A stretch of 64,000 nt of DNA. Source: Candidatus Nitrosopumilus sp. (GTDB lineage Archaea > Thermoproteota > Nitrososphaeria > Nitrososphaerales > Nitrosopumilaceae). This document shows positions 33,782 through 41,548 of this stretch, one piece after another. The DNA lies in contig JAJCXK010000048.1 of NCBI GenBank assembly GCA_029263475.1, forward strand, positions 1 to 64,000, in the 5' to 3' direction. Within the stretch, counting starts at the first letter, position 1. Each line of letters begins with the position of its first letter. A program made the translations under genes and the position numbers. Under the pieces are notes generated by a model. The model was not told the DNA's origin and did no database searches. It was given only the letters and a program-made list of their open reading frames with translations.

Positions 33782-34300
33782 CTAAAGCAACCTCTTCACT
33801 TGGAATATGCAGTCTACATCCTCGTCAACGGCGTCAGTTGGCGTTCCTGCGACTGCTTGTATCTCATCGTGATGTCCCACGTATTGGCAAAGGGTCTTGG
33901 TAATTGCGTCTACAAGACTCACTGCTTCTGCTTGAAGATATGTTCCACCAGGAGCGGTTGGATCTGCCTGTGCTTGCAACTGTTGCGCATGTGATGCGGT
34001 TTCAGATACACGACAGTTCGTGTTTACTACGATTGCTCCGTCTGCTTTACCCATGAATCTCGCACCGTCACCGTATGCCTCATGCGTCTTTACGACGGTT
34101 CCCAGAGTGTTGTCTAACCCTACTGGTAGGATGTAGATTTTCTTGGATACTATTGAGCCATCTACTGGAACTGCCCTCCAATCGCTTGCGCCGAACTTGT
34201 AAACTGGTCCTGCTGGGACGTTTTGTCCTATTGCGATTTGTATCTCAACCTTGTCTGAGACGTCAAACGTGTTGATGACGTCACCCAAAGCTGGAGCCAT
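33782..34300 (-). CDS. capsid decoration protein candidate
   Basis: A 172-aa beta-rich product (VEIQIAIGQNVPAGPVYKFG ... VETASHAQQ-like region), between protease/scaffold and major capsid genes. Small beta proteins in this slot are usually head decoration/stabilisation proteins (lambda gpD/DUF2190-like). Assignment by position and composition. Confidence 0.5.
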   Translation of the reverse strand: MAPALGDVINTFDVSDKVEIQIAIGQNVPAGPVYKFGASDWRAVPVDGSIVSKKIYILPVGLDNTLGTVVKTHEAYGDGARFMGKADGAIVVNTNCRVSETASHAQQLQAQADPTAPGGTYLQAEAVSLVDAITKTLCQYVGHHDEIQAVAGTPTDAVDEDVDCIFQVKRLL

Positions 34301-35580
34301 TAGGTATGTCTCCCCGTGGTTTTGGCCATGATTGAACTGTTCTTTGGAGGCTCATACTCCTCGTCTGCATTGAGTCCCGGAATGGTGAATCCTTCTGGAC
34401 CGGTTGCAGCTGCAATCTCACTGTTGGATTTTGGTACTGCAACTTTCAATGTGCTTTCGATCAAATCTAGATTCTCCAGATTTCCGTCCACGTCTTGTTT
34501 TTCAACCCATTGTTTTACCTGGGTTTCTTTCTCTTCATCAGTTAGTTTCTTGCCTTTGTTGATCATCTCAACAATTGATGCGGCTTTATCTACTCTGATC
34601 TTTGCTTGTTCTTCTGAAATTTGTTTCTCTCTTTTGTCTGAGAGTTTTTTCATTTCTGAAAAATCACCCTTTAGTTTAAGAAAATCAGGATGGTTTGATA
34701 TGTCCACTTTTTCTTGCTGAAGGGTTTCTGGACCCTTTGCTTGAGCTGGTGGAACTGCTCCTTTGGTGTCTACTCCAACCTTGGTTGCAATAGCATCGAC
34801 CTTTGTCACTAGTCCGTTAAAACTTTGTGACAGAGATACAACTTCTTGTTTTGTTGCATCAAGATCTTTAGCTACATTTTCCAAACTTGATGTAGCGTCG
34901 CCTTCGTTACTCATACCTTTGATATTTTTTAGAATCGTACTAGAGAAGGATTCATTGTTCTTTCTTGATTCCTTTAGACTTCCGGCAGCCGCATAGACTG
35001 ATAGCTCGGACATGCATTGCTTTATTCCGTTCTTGCATACTCCCTTGACGTTTGTCAATGCAACTGGATATCCTCCGCTGTTTACGCCGCTGAGGTTTAG
35101 AAAGTCGGCCTTTGTAAGATCCTGTCCCTGGTACACCTTGCCGTCAAATGTAGGAGATACCAAAGGTGGCTCTTTCTCATTTAGAACATACTCATGATAT
35201 CCAGGGTACACCTTGATTATTCCGTAAAAGTTGTCAGTCTCAGATTTTAGAACCTTCTTGATGTCGCCAATGGAATAATCGGCTTGTATTTTCAATAATG
35301 ATTCTGCAGTGTTTGGAAGTCCTTTGTCTTCTCCTTCCAGATGCTCGTTAGGATCAGGACCGATAATGTATGGCATGCCTATTGCATCCTTCACCAGATG
35401 ATCATTGAGTTCAGGCATTACCCGAAACGGGTGGGGCTGATATGCCTTGTTCAGATGGTTGTTCCACAAAAAACGAATTATGTAAAGCGAATCCGGTGAT
35501 TCGTCCAGGTTTAGTCCCTGTTGTCTGTTTAGCTCTGCTACCTCGTCGGGTTTCAGGGTGTGATCCTTGTATTCTACCAT
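34300..35580 (-). CDS. prohead protease fused to scaffold
   Basis: A 426-aa product. Residues about 115-190 fit a phage prohead protease (His in VYPGYHEYV, Ser in PPLVSPTFDG). Residues 200-390 are a charged coiled-coil scaffold. Three sites of the shared motif lie at the domain joints: YAAAG (196-200), AKGPE (281-285) and AAATGPEG (Gly394). Self-cleavage there would free protease and scaffold pieces. Protease-scaffold fusions are known in tailed phages. Confidence 0.6.
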   Translation of the reverse strand: MVEYKDHTLKPDEVAELNRQQGLNLDESPDSLYIIRFLWNNHLNKAYQPHPFRVMPELNDHLVKDAIGMPYIIGPDPNEHLEGEDKGLPNTAESLLKIQADYSIGDIKKVLKSETDNFYGIIKVYPGYHEYVLNEKEPPLVSPTFDGKVYQGQDLTKADFLNLSGVNSGGYPVALTNVKGVCKNGIKQCMSELSVYAAAGSLKESRKNNESFSSTILKNIKGMSNEGDATSSLENVAKDLDATKQEVVSLSQSFNGLVTKVDAIATKVGVDTKGAVPPAQAKGPETLQQEKVDISNHPDFLKLKGDFSEMKKLSDKREKQISEEQAKIRVDKAASIVEMINKGKKLTDEEKETQVKQWVEKQDVDGNLENLDLIESTLKVAVPKSNSEIAAATGPEGFTIPGLNADEEYEPPKNSSIMAKTTGRHT

Positions 35581-35623
35581 GAGGTAATTTTACAGGAAAA
35601 TCAAAAGAGAAGTGTTTGGAATT

Positions 35624-35704
35624 AAGGAGCGAGTCAGAATGCGGACGTAAACGTTCTTGCCAACAATTGTGTGTCTAGGGAATTGGCAGTAAGACTCACT
35701 CCTT
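35624..35704. ncRNA. candidate structured RNA (three-helix junction)
   Basis: AAGGAGCGAGTC (35624-35635) pairs with GACTCACTCCTT (35693-35704) with one mismatch in 12. Inside, TGCCAA (35658-35663) pairs with TTGGCA (35683-35688), and AGAA..TTCT (35636-35657) can close a second hairpin. This 81-nt fold lies in a 244-bp gap upstream of the protease gene. Could be a UTR structure or a small viral RNA. Confidence 0.4.
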
Positions 35705-35824
35705 GACATTATATTATCGCAAGTCAGATTTAAGGAAAGCGAACATTATCAACTCCTGTTTGATATGTTTGGAAAAAGGAGAAAAATAGACAATTGTTTT
35801 ATGATTGCCGAAATGATGATGTTT

Positions 35825-36007
35825 CTATTTCTTTGATTTGGCAGACGTTGCCTTCTTTGCAGTGATCTTCTTCTTGGATGCCGTCACTTTTTTTGCAGTG
35901 ATCTTCTTCTTGGATGCCGTCTTCTTTGGAGCCGCTTTCTTTATTGCAGCAGGTTTTTTCTTTGTTGCAATCTTCTTTGCAGTTGCAGTTTTTTTAGCTG
36001 TAGCCAT
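35825..36007 (-). CDS. Lys/Ala-rich histone-tail-like DNA-binding protein
   Basis: Start ATG at 36007. The 60-aa product is almost entirely K, A and T in KK(I/V/A)TAKK-type repeats, like histone H1 tails. Probably binds and condenses DNA or neutralises packaged genome. Imperfect DNA repeats encode the repeats. In the head operon. Confidence 0.55.
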   Translation of the reverse strand: MATAKKTATAKKIATKKKPAAIKKAAPKKTASKKKITAKKVTASKKKITAKKATSAKSKK

Positions 36008-36095
36008 TTCGTTGCAAATGCAAAAGGGAGTATTATGGGTTAATGACAAAAACAATTGTCATTATGCATAAAATAAAAAACAAAAGGAGAAAGGT

Positions 36096-36410
36096 TTAGA
36101 GATCATTGCTTAGCTTGATGTATTTTTGAAGTTCTGCGTTTGTCAACAGAGTATCATTGGTGATTTTCGTTTTCAATGATTCGAGTTCCAGTTCGTCAGC
36201 AGTAGGTATTGGTGTAGCGATGACTTTTTCAGTGACCGCAGAGATAATTCCGTTTTAGATTGTTATGGTGTCACCGATTCCTTTCACCATTTTAGAATCA
36301 TCCTCAATTACTTTCATCCCCTGAACCTTGGCAGACATTGAAGGCATTGGGCTTGATACAGCTACCACCTTCATCGTCGTTTTGTCATAGTGGACATAGC
36401 GAGAAGCCAT
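36096..36410 (-). pseudogene. head-module gene broken by an in-frame TAA
   Basis: ATG at 36410 overlaps the previous stop (TAATG). The frame reads MASRYVHYDKTTMKVVAVSS ... DTITI, then TAA (36255-36257), then stays open in the same frame: NGIISAVTEKVIATPIPTAD ... YIKLSNDL to TAA 36096-36098. The halves total 105 codons and read as one protein. The internal stop is either a nonsense mutation or a sequencing error. Confidence 0.6.
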
Positions 36411-36805
36411 TAGGCTGAAACCTCCACAAATGCGACATAGTTGTATACTTCCCCATTCTTGTTTGGAACATTGTCACTGCCGTTATCATCAACATGAAAG
36501 ATGCCATCAGCCCCCATTGCTATGATGGTGTTTACTTGGGTTTGCTTGTTAAAAGTGGAAGCACCGCCCCTGACTGCAATACCGCTTACATTGTCATCAA
36601 CCATGGTATCAGTGGTTTCGTAAAATTGAATGTCTGCCGAACTTGAAGCGGTCTTTTGAATCACCATTACGTATTTCACCTGACCGCTTACTCCGGTGTC
36701 TATTCCTTGGTCTGTCGTTCCGTCACCAGTGTACTCGCCGGTGACGCAGACGCAAGCAGTTGGTATTCCAGTGCTGCTGCCACCTTGCTGAGGATTTGAA
36801 CCCAT
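36410..36805 (-). CDS. small beta-rich head protein
   Basis: A 131-aa Gly/Thr/Val-rich beta protein (VTGEYTGDGTTDQGIDTGVS). Between the minor head protein and protease genes. Possible decoration or fibre-like capsid protein. One-base overlap with the next gene. Confidence 0.45.
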   Translation of the reverse strand: MGSNPQQGGSSTGIPTACVCVTGEYTGDGTTDQGIDTGVSGQVKYVMVIQKTASSSADIQFYETTDTMVDDNVSGIAVRGGASTFNKQTQVNTIIAMGADGIFHVDDNGSDNVPNKNGEVYNYVAFVEVSA

Positions 36806-36810
36806 CTTGA

Positions 36811-37155
36811 TTATGCCTCTTCTCTCACTTCATCTACGATGCAGCGGTTGACAACAGATGTGGTCTTGTTTCTCAGATTGAAACTATCCGTACTGCGAAT
36901 TGGAATGTCAAATGTGTATCCCTTGTTTGCCCCCAATTCGGTCCCGCCGTTGAGCTCAATCCATCGGGATGCGTCGTCAGCGGTATATTCCACGACAGAG
37001 CTTGTAGCTAATGCGATGACAACCCTGAACTTTGAGGGTTTGCCCTTTGAATGATTTGAATTGGGATCCTGTACCAGTGCAGCCCCAAAATATATTGCAT
37101 TTGCAACCTTGTTGGTGCCAGGGGTAATTGAATCGATATCTAGAAGTATTGCCAT
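36811..37155 (-). CDS. small beta-rich head protein (114 aa)
   Basis: Beta-prone product (KFRVVIALATSSVVEYTADD), no metal site or TM. Probably structural, from its place in the head operon. Not recognised. Confidence 0.45.
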   Translation of the reverse strand: MAILLDIDSITPGTNKVANAIYFGAALVQDPNSNHSKGKPSKFRVVIALATSSVVEYTADDASRWIELNGGTELGANKGYTFDIPIRSTDSFNLRNKTTSVVNRCIVDEVREEA

Positions 37156-37178
37156 GAATTAGAATTCAGAATAAAACC

Positions 37179-37193
37179 AAAAGAGAAGGATTA
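37179..37193 (-). terminator. TAATCCTTCTCTTTT element, copy 5
   Basis: The TAA is the stop codon of the gene at 37191-38015. Fifth identical copy of the 15-mer. Confidence 0.5.
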
Positions 37194-38015
37194 GGCATTG
37201 AAGACCTTGCCACCAGAAACAGGCAGCAACCGACATCTGCATCCAAGATGAGTATCCCTGACGGGCCTTGGCATTTTTGGATCATCCACATCATATGTTC
37301 TCCCGTCAAGGTTTAGACAGATTGGACATACGCGATTATCCCTTTCAGATATCCATATGTTTTGAGGTACCGTAATTGAGCCTGTGACTGTTATTCCTGC
37401 TTCCTTTATTTCCGTCCTGAATACTTCCCTGCGTGTGGTTATTGTCGCAAGATTCAGCGCAAAGAAGTTCATCGATATTGCGGACCTTGCAAATGAATTG
37501 TTAAAGAGATTCAACAACAGCAAATCGTTAGGACCTGCAGCTGATGCAATGACTGGGGATTTTGATTTCTTTTTCTTCTTTGCAGTCTTTACTTTTTTGT
37601 TATTATCCCTGATCATATTCTTAATGGATTTCCAAAAGTTGTCAATCTGATTTTTAATCTCATCATTTATTTCGCTTAGATGTACATCGGTTAGCTCGAT
37701 GCTTCTCTGCTCGAATTTCTCGACAAACTTGAATCCCAGAAAATATGATTCCCTTACTGCGCTTGCGATTATTGTCCCAACGCGAGTCTTTAGCTTGTCT
37801 CTGATTTCTGGAATGGTGAATTTTCTGTCTAATAATTTTATGATATCCTCTCCGACCTTTGAGAGCTCAGCAGATACGGTATCGCTAATCTGCATTGTCT
37901 GCTTTGTGGTACGGGTGTTCATGTGGTTGACCTTGGTCTTGGGCTTTAGCCGATTTTCTGCTCTCTGATCAATCTCCTCGACGATGCTGAGGATGTTAGG
38001 AATTTGGTTTAACAA
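37191..38015 (-). CDS. SPP1 gp7/MuF-like minor head protein
   Basis: A 274-aa product right after the portal. Helical N-terminal part, basic linker (KTAKKKKKSKS), then a cleavage-motif site IASAAGPND (Gly161), and a C-terminal domain with CPICLNLDGRTYDVDDP, DTHLGCRCRLLPV. The CxxC-H-CxC end is the hallmark of phage minor head (MuF) proteins. Confidence 0.7.
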   Translation of the reverse strand: MLNQIPNILSIVEEIDQRAENRLKPKTKVNHMNTRTTKQTMQISDTVSAELSKVGEDIIKLLDRKFTIPEIRDKLKTRVGTIIASAVRESYFLGFKFVEKFEQRSIELTDVHLSEINDEIKNQIDNFWKSIKNMIRDNNKKVKTAKKKKKSKSPVIASAAGPNDLLLLNLFNNSFARSAISMNFFALNLATITTRREVFRTEIKEAGITVTGSITVPQNIWISERDNRVCPICLNLDGRTYDVDDPKMPRPVRDTHLGCRCRLLPVSGGKVFNA

Positions 38016-39522
38016 TGTACTTCATGCCTTCGCTTGTTGTCACTTCGATTCCATTGGGTCCGCTAGCTGCAAAGACGTCTATCTGAATCGGAGCTTTGTC
38101 TATAACATTATCAGGATTATCAATTTCGTCTGCCTTTTGTTTGGTAAGATCATCACCTGCCCAAATCTCGTTTAGGTCCCTCTCTGGCTTTACTCTTGTG
38201 ACCTTTACCCTGACTGGAAGCTGGTCCATGCTCTGTCCTGCAAGATGCGCCAATAACGGGGTGAACATCTGCAATGCAAACGTCTTTCCGATAAGCTTCT
38301 CAGACGTGTTTCTTACGAACTTGATGAACTGTATGGCCTGAACCGTTGCCAAATCACGATTTAGGTTCTGCTCCCTGTTGGCCATTGAGCTAGGTACTCC
38401 TGTAATTGCAAGGATTAGATGCGCTAGCTTTGATTCGATTCCGTCAAGCATCTGCCAGTCGACCTTTACTGCGATTGGCTTTACGTCCTTGATCTCATCA
38501 AATGTGGCAAATGCGTGCTGTCCTCTCTTTGCATATTCTGCCAACAGTCTCTCGATTCTTGCCTTCAGACCCTTTGTGTTTCCCTCTGATTTTACCTGGA
38601 ATAGCAGTTTGGTGACATAAGCTGCAACTGCTGCCTCTGATGCGTCATAGTTGTAGATTCTCTTTAGAATTTGTGCAATGATTAGTATCGGCTCTATTGC
38701 AGACAGTCCGTAGTATTTGCCGTCTCGTCTCAGTGCTTTTTTGACACCCCTGACAAGGTACACCATTTCATCAGCCCTTACGAACTTCTTCTCCTCAATG
38801 GCCGTCTTTACTGCGACAATCCTTCTAGTCTTCCCGATGTCCACTATCACTTCCTTCAGATCATCTGCATAGATTGTCTCAGCCAATATCGGCAATGCAC
38901 CGGGCTTTAGATCCATTATTCCGGGAATCATCATAGTTGCGTTTCTTCCCTGGACAAACGAGACGGCTTCTGCATCTCGCATAAGCTCCGGGATATCCAT
39001 GTCAGATACCCATGTCTTCAGACGTGCAAGATGTGCAAAATAATCACCTGATACTTTGTTTAGATTTTCCGTGATTTGTTCTGGTGTGAATTCCTCGCCA
39101 GTCTCAGGATTGAACTTTGAAGCTAATTCCAATTCCAAATTGATTCCATCTTCGAAAATTGATTCGGTCCTTCTGTCAATTGATGATGCAAGGTTTGGCT
39201 CTGATGTCGCGCAATCTGACAGGCTCTTTCTCTTGGCTTTTAGAGGATCAGACATCACCTTTAGCTTTGACTGCGATACGCTTTCGGGTCCTGCTGCGGC
39301 ATACACGATGCCTCTTCTTGGAATTATCTTTCGTGCCTTCTTTGATATTACTCTGAGACACTTTGGAATTTCATCAATCTTTGTTAACGTGATTGGTTCG
39401 CGTATTGATTTCATCGCCTCATCTAAAAGGTCATTGTCAATGTCCTGTAATCCAATTCCTAGGACTTCCATCTGAGAATTACTTGATTCGTGTGACTTGT
39501 TGGTTCTCTTTTGCTCTGCCAT
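37996..39522 (-). CDS. portal protein
   Basis: About 508 aa from ATG 39522 (a GTG at 39534 is also possible). Order (after terminase, before MuF-like protein), size and content (IMDLKPGALPI, VRGVKKALRRDGKYYGLSAI, MANREQNLNRDLATVQAIQF) fit the phage portal family, which forms the DNA entry ring. It carries two copies of the shared motif, VYAAAGPES near residue 80 and VFAASGPNG about 21 residues from the end, suggesting trimming at both ends. Confidence 0.7.
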   Translation of the reverse strand: MAEQKRTNKSHESSNSQMEVLGIGLQDIDNDLLDEAMKSIREPITLTKIDEIPKCLRVISKKARKIIPRRGIVYAAAGPESVSQSKLKVMSDPLKAKRKSLSDCATSEPNLASSIDRRTESIFEDGINLELELASKFNPETGEEFTPEQITENLNKVSGDYFAHLARLKTWVSDMDIPELMRDAEAVSFVQGRNATMMIPGIMDLKPGALPILAETIYADDLKEVIVDIGKTRRIVAVKTAIEEKKFVRADEMVYLVRGVKKALRRDGKYYGLSAIEPILIIAQILKRIYNYDASEAAVAAYVTKLLFQVKSEGNTKGLKARIERLLAEYAKRGQHAFATFDEIKDVKPIAVKVDWQMLDGIESKLAHLILAITGVPSSMANREQNLNRDLATVQAIQFIKFVRNTSEKLIGKTFALQMFTPLLAHLAGQSMDQLPVRVKVTRVKPERDLNEIWAGDDLTKQKADEIDNPDNVIDKAPIQIDVFAASGPNGIEVTTSEGMKYIVKPNS

Positions 39523-39537
39523 TTCAACAATCACTCA

Positions 39538-39630
39538 CTATTTTCTGAATCCGCATTCGGTGCAGAATCCATCTTTATCTAAAATCTCATTATCGTATGG
39601 GCATGTTTCAGGGATAGCAACAGTAGGCAA
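39538..39630 (-). CDS. zinc micro-protein (30 aa)
   Basis: TTG start; product ends ETCPYDNEILDKDGFCTECG FRK, with C-x11-C-x2-C. Stops three bases before the possible portal GTG. A minimal zinc site, low support. Confidence 0.35.
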   Translation of the reverse strand: MPTVAIPETCPYDNEILDKDGFCTECGFRK

Positions 39631-39735
39631 TAATGAATTTAGTGAAATAAAATCAAAAGAGAAGTAAAACTAACTTTTTTAAAGAATTAATAAGAAAAAG
39701 CAATTCTTTATACACGATTTTACTAAATAATTTTT

Positions 39736-39873
39736 ATGAGTGAAATTAAGAATACAAGCTACAACGAAGTTGAATACAACGGAGTGCGTATGAGCGAAGG
39801 CACATATCAAAAATTCAAAAAGGCTTTCAATGGAATCAGATTAGACACATATGTGATAGAGTCCAAGATTTAA
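39736..39873 (+). CDS. rightward micro-protein (45 aa)
   Basis: ATG at 39736 in a 300-bp gap between portal and terminase nuclease genes, with AT-rich promoter-like sequence (TTTATACACG) upstream. Product MSEIKNTSYNEVEYNGVRMS ... YVIESKI is basic and amphipathic. Opposed to the operon; possibly an independently expressed cargo gene. Confidence 0.4.
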   Translation: MSEIKNTSYNEVEYNGVRMSEGTYQKFKKAFNGIRLDTYVIESKI

Positions 39874-39961
39874 TGTTGCAACAAAATGATATAAAATAAT
39901 CATACTCTGACTTTATCACCAGGGAATACATTTTATTTTTTAATTTAGACTCAACATCAAA

Positions 39962-40681
39962 TTACCAATCATCATCACTGTTAATATCACTCGCATTCAT
40001 TCCATTTGATTCCATCCTTTGCTTAATCTGTCTGGTGAATTCATCCTCTTCGCCCTCACCTTCAAAGTCTACCCGACTGCCTGCTCCTACTCCTAACGGC
40101 AAATCTTCCTGATCTCCGAGTTTCAGTATTCTCATCCTTGCAAAGTGACACAGTATCACCAAGGCCATGACCAAATCATCGTGATCATCTGGCTCTGCTG
40201 CCTCGTATTTGTATCCGGTACTGGTTCGCTTCATTACGAATCGGTTTAGCTGTCTGTTTAGTTCGGTAATTCCGGGACTCCATTGACCTGCTGGAAATTC
40301 TATGATGTCCTCCTTTCGTGCCCATTCAATCCATTCCACCATGTTGTTCTTGTCCAGGGACTTTCCCTTTCTGGCCGTATCATCTTTGAGATTGTTTGAG
40401 GTATTGATTGGGATTACCGGAATGTCCTTGAGTGTTCTAAGATTGTCAATTACGTGCCATCCCTGATTGTTTGATTCGCAGATGTGAAAGTCAAATGGGT
40501 TACGCTGGTTAATTGATGCTATCTCGTCTTCTGCGATGTTAAAGTTCTTCTTTTTCCATTCCTTTGCGTTTAGAAGCTGAATCTTCTTAGCTGTAAGATT
40601 TCCCCCGACCATTGCGAACCTGTCCTTGATTCGTCCAGGATCATATGATGCGGCTCTAGTTCCCATGAGTATTATCTCCAC
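39962..40681 (-). CDS. terL: large terminase nuclease domain (separate ORF)
   Basis: A 239-aa product with the RNase H-like nuclease acids of TerL: an Asp in SYDPGRIKDRF, a Glu/Asp in FHICESNNQGWHV, and the C-terminal DDHDDLVMALVIL. It cuts concatemeric DNA during packaging. In most tailed viruses this domain is fused to the ATPase; here the ATPase lies upstream in separate ORFs, with two small genes between. Confidence 0.7.
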   Translation of the reverse strand: MEIILMGTRAASYDPGRIKDRFAMVGGNLTAKKIQLLNAKEWKKKNFNIAEDEIASINQRNPFDFHICESNNQGWHVIDNLRTLKDIPVIPINTSNNLKDDTARKGKSLDKNNMVEWIEWARKEDIIEFPAGQWSPGITELNRQLNRFVMKRTSTGYKYEAAEPDDHDDLVMALVILCHFARMRILKLGDQEDLPLGVGAGSRVDFEGEGEEDEFTRQIKQRMESNGMNASDINSDDDW

Positions 40682-40860
40682 TCCTTTCTTAGCTGCTCTC
40701 TGCTCTTCAGACAGATTGCGCAGATGCCAGTAAACAAATCAAAGTGATGCTCATGATGCTTTGGATCCTTTTTTTCCATTCCGTTAAATGGTATTCGTTC
40801 TGCTTTGTCCCAATCATCTGATCTCATTTCAAAACACCGTTGGTCTTTTTGATAATCCAT
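40672..40860 (-). CDS. zinc micro-protein between terminase parts
   Basis: A 62-aa product with a His cluster (KHHEHHFDLF) and C-x2-C (GICAICLKS), consistent with a zinc site. Overlaps the nuclease start by 10 bases, so probably translationally coupled to it. Confidence 0.5.
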   Translation of the reverse strand: MDYQKDQRCFEMRSDDWDKAERIPFNGMEKKDPKHHEHHFDLFTGICAICLKSREQLRKEWR

Positions 40861-41192
40861 GATTCGGATTCGTCAGGATATTTCAGATGCAGTAATTCAT
40901 GAACAATTGATTTCTCCAGTTCAGCAAATGAGAATTGATGTGAAGCAGTGTCCAAATACACCAGATTGATTCCGGATAAGCAAGCTGCAACTCTTTCTCT
41001 ATCTTCTGTTTCACCCAATATCTTTTTGGCAATTCCGTTATAGAATTCAAAATTACTGGTCCAGTGAATACAGAAATTTAATTTTAGTTTTGACTGCCAT
41101 TTTACGATTGTCTCATTGATGAAGATGTCCATATCACTTGAGATTTGGAAGCATCCTTTCTTTTGAGTGAAGATGAATTGATCAATTACCAT
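40824..41192 (-). CDS. HExxH zincin-like protein within the terminase locus
   Basis: A 122-aa product with IVHELLHLKYPDESE near residue 90: H-E-x-x-H is the zinc metallopeptidase signature. The protein is small, like the minimal (SprT/WSS1-sized or smaller) zincins. ATG overlaps the stop of the preceding terminase ORF (ATGGTAA). Substrate unknown. Confidence 0.5.
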   Translation of the reverse strand: MVIDQFIFTQKKGCFQISSDMDIFINETIVKWQSKLKLNFCIHWTSNFEFYNGIAKKILGETEDRERVAACLSGINLVYLDTASHQFSFAELEKSIVHELLHLKYPDESESWIIKKTNGVLK

Positions 41193-41494
41193 TGCTCTAC
41201 CTCATGTTCTCCAACCTCAAAGGAACCATCAAAGGCTCCACCCTCTGGATCCAGAAACTTTCCCATGAACGTCTGCGCGTATTTGGCAGGGGACATTGAT
41301 TTCTTCATTAGATCCCTTACGTGTGCAGGAGTAACGCTGCATTGCACCGCATCATCTATCGTTACGAATACAGTCTCAAACACTTCTGCAATTTCCGATG
41401 GTATGTCGTAATCGCTTGCGGCTTCCAGATATTTCTCTGATGGCCTTTTGGAATCCTCAAAGGAATCAGTCAGGTGGAATAATACCTTGCACAT
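41186..41494 (-). CDS. terL: large terminase, middle part downstream of an in-frame TGA
   Basis: A 102-aa product from the first Met, but the frame is open back to the TGA at 41549-41551 (GQIKIEGVPLFKTGWFWK precedes it) and is the same frame as the ATPase ORF. MSPAKYAQTFMGKFLDPEGG fits the end of a TerL ATPase domain. No good independent ribosome-binding site is seen, so it is probably the remainder of a single interrupted gene. Confidence 0.55.
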   Translation of the reverse strand: MCKVLFHLTDSFEDSKRPSEKYLEAASDYDIPSEIAEVFETVFVTIDDAVQCSVTPAHVRDLMKKSMSPAKYAQTFMGKFLDPEGGAFDGSFEVGEHEVEQW

Positions 41495-41548
41495 CTTCCA
41501 AAACCAGCCGGTCTTGAATAGTGGTACCCCTTCAATCTTGATTTGTCC

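Noticed and set aside
36096-36410. Programmed readthrough of the TAA at 36255
   Set aside because: TAA is the least leaky stop and no context feature supports readthrough; a disabled gene or sequencing error is more likely.
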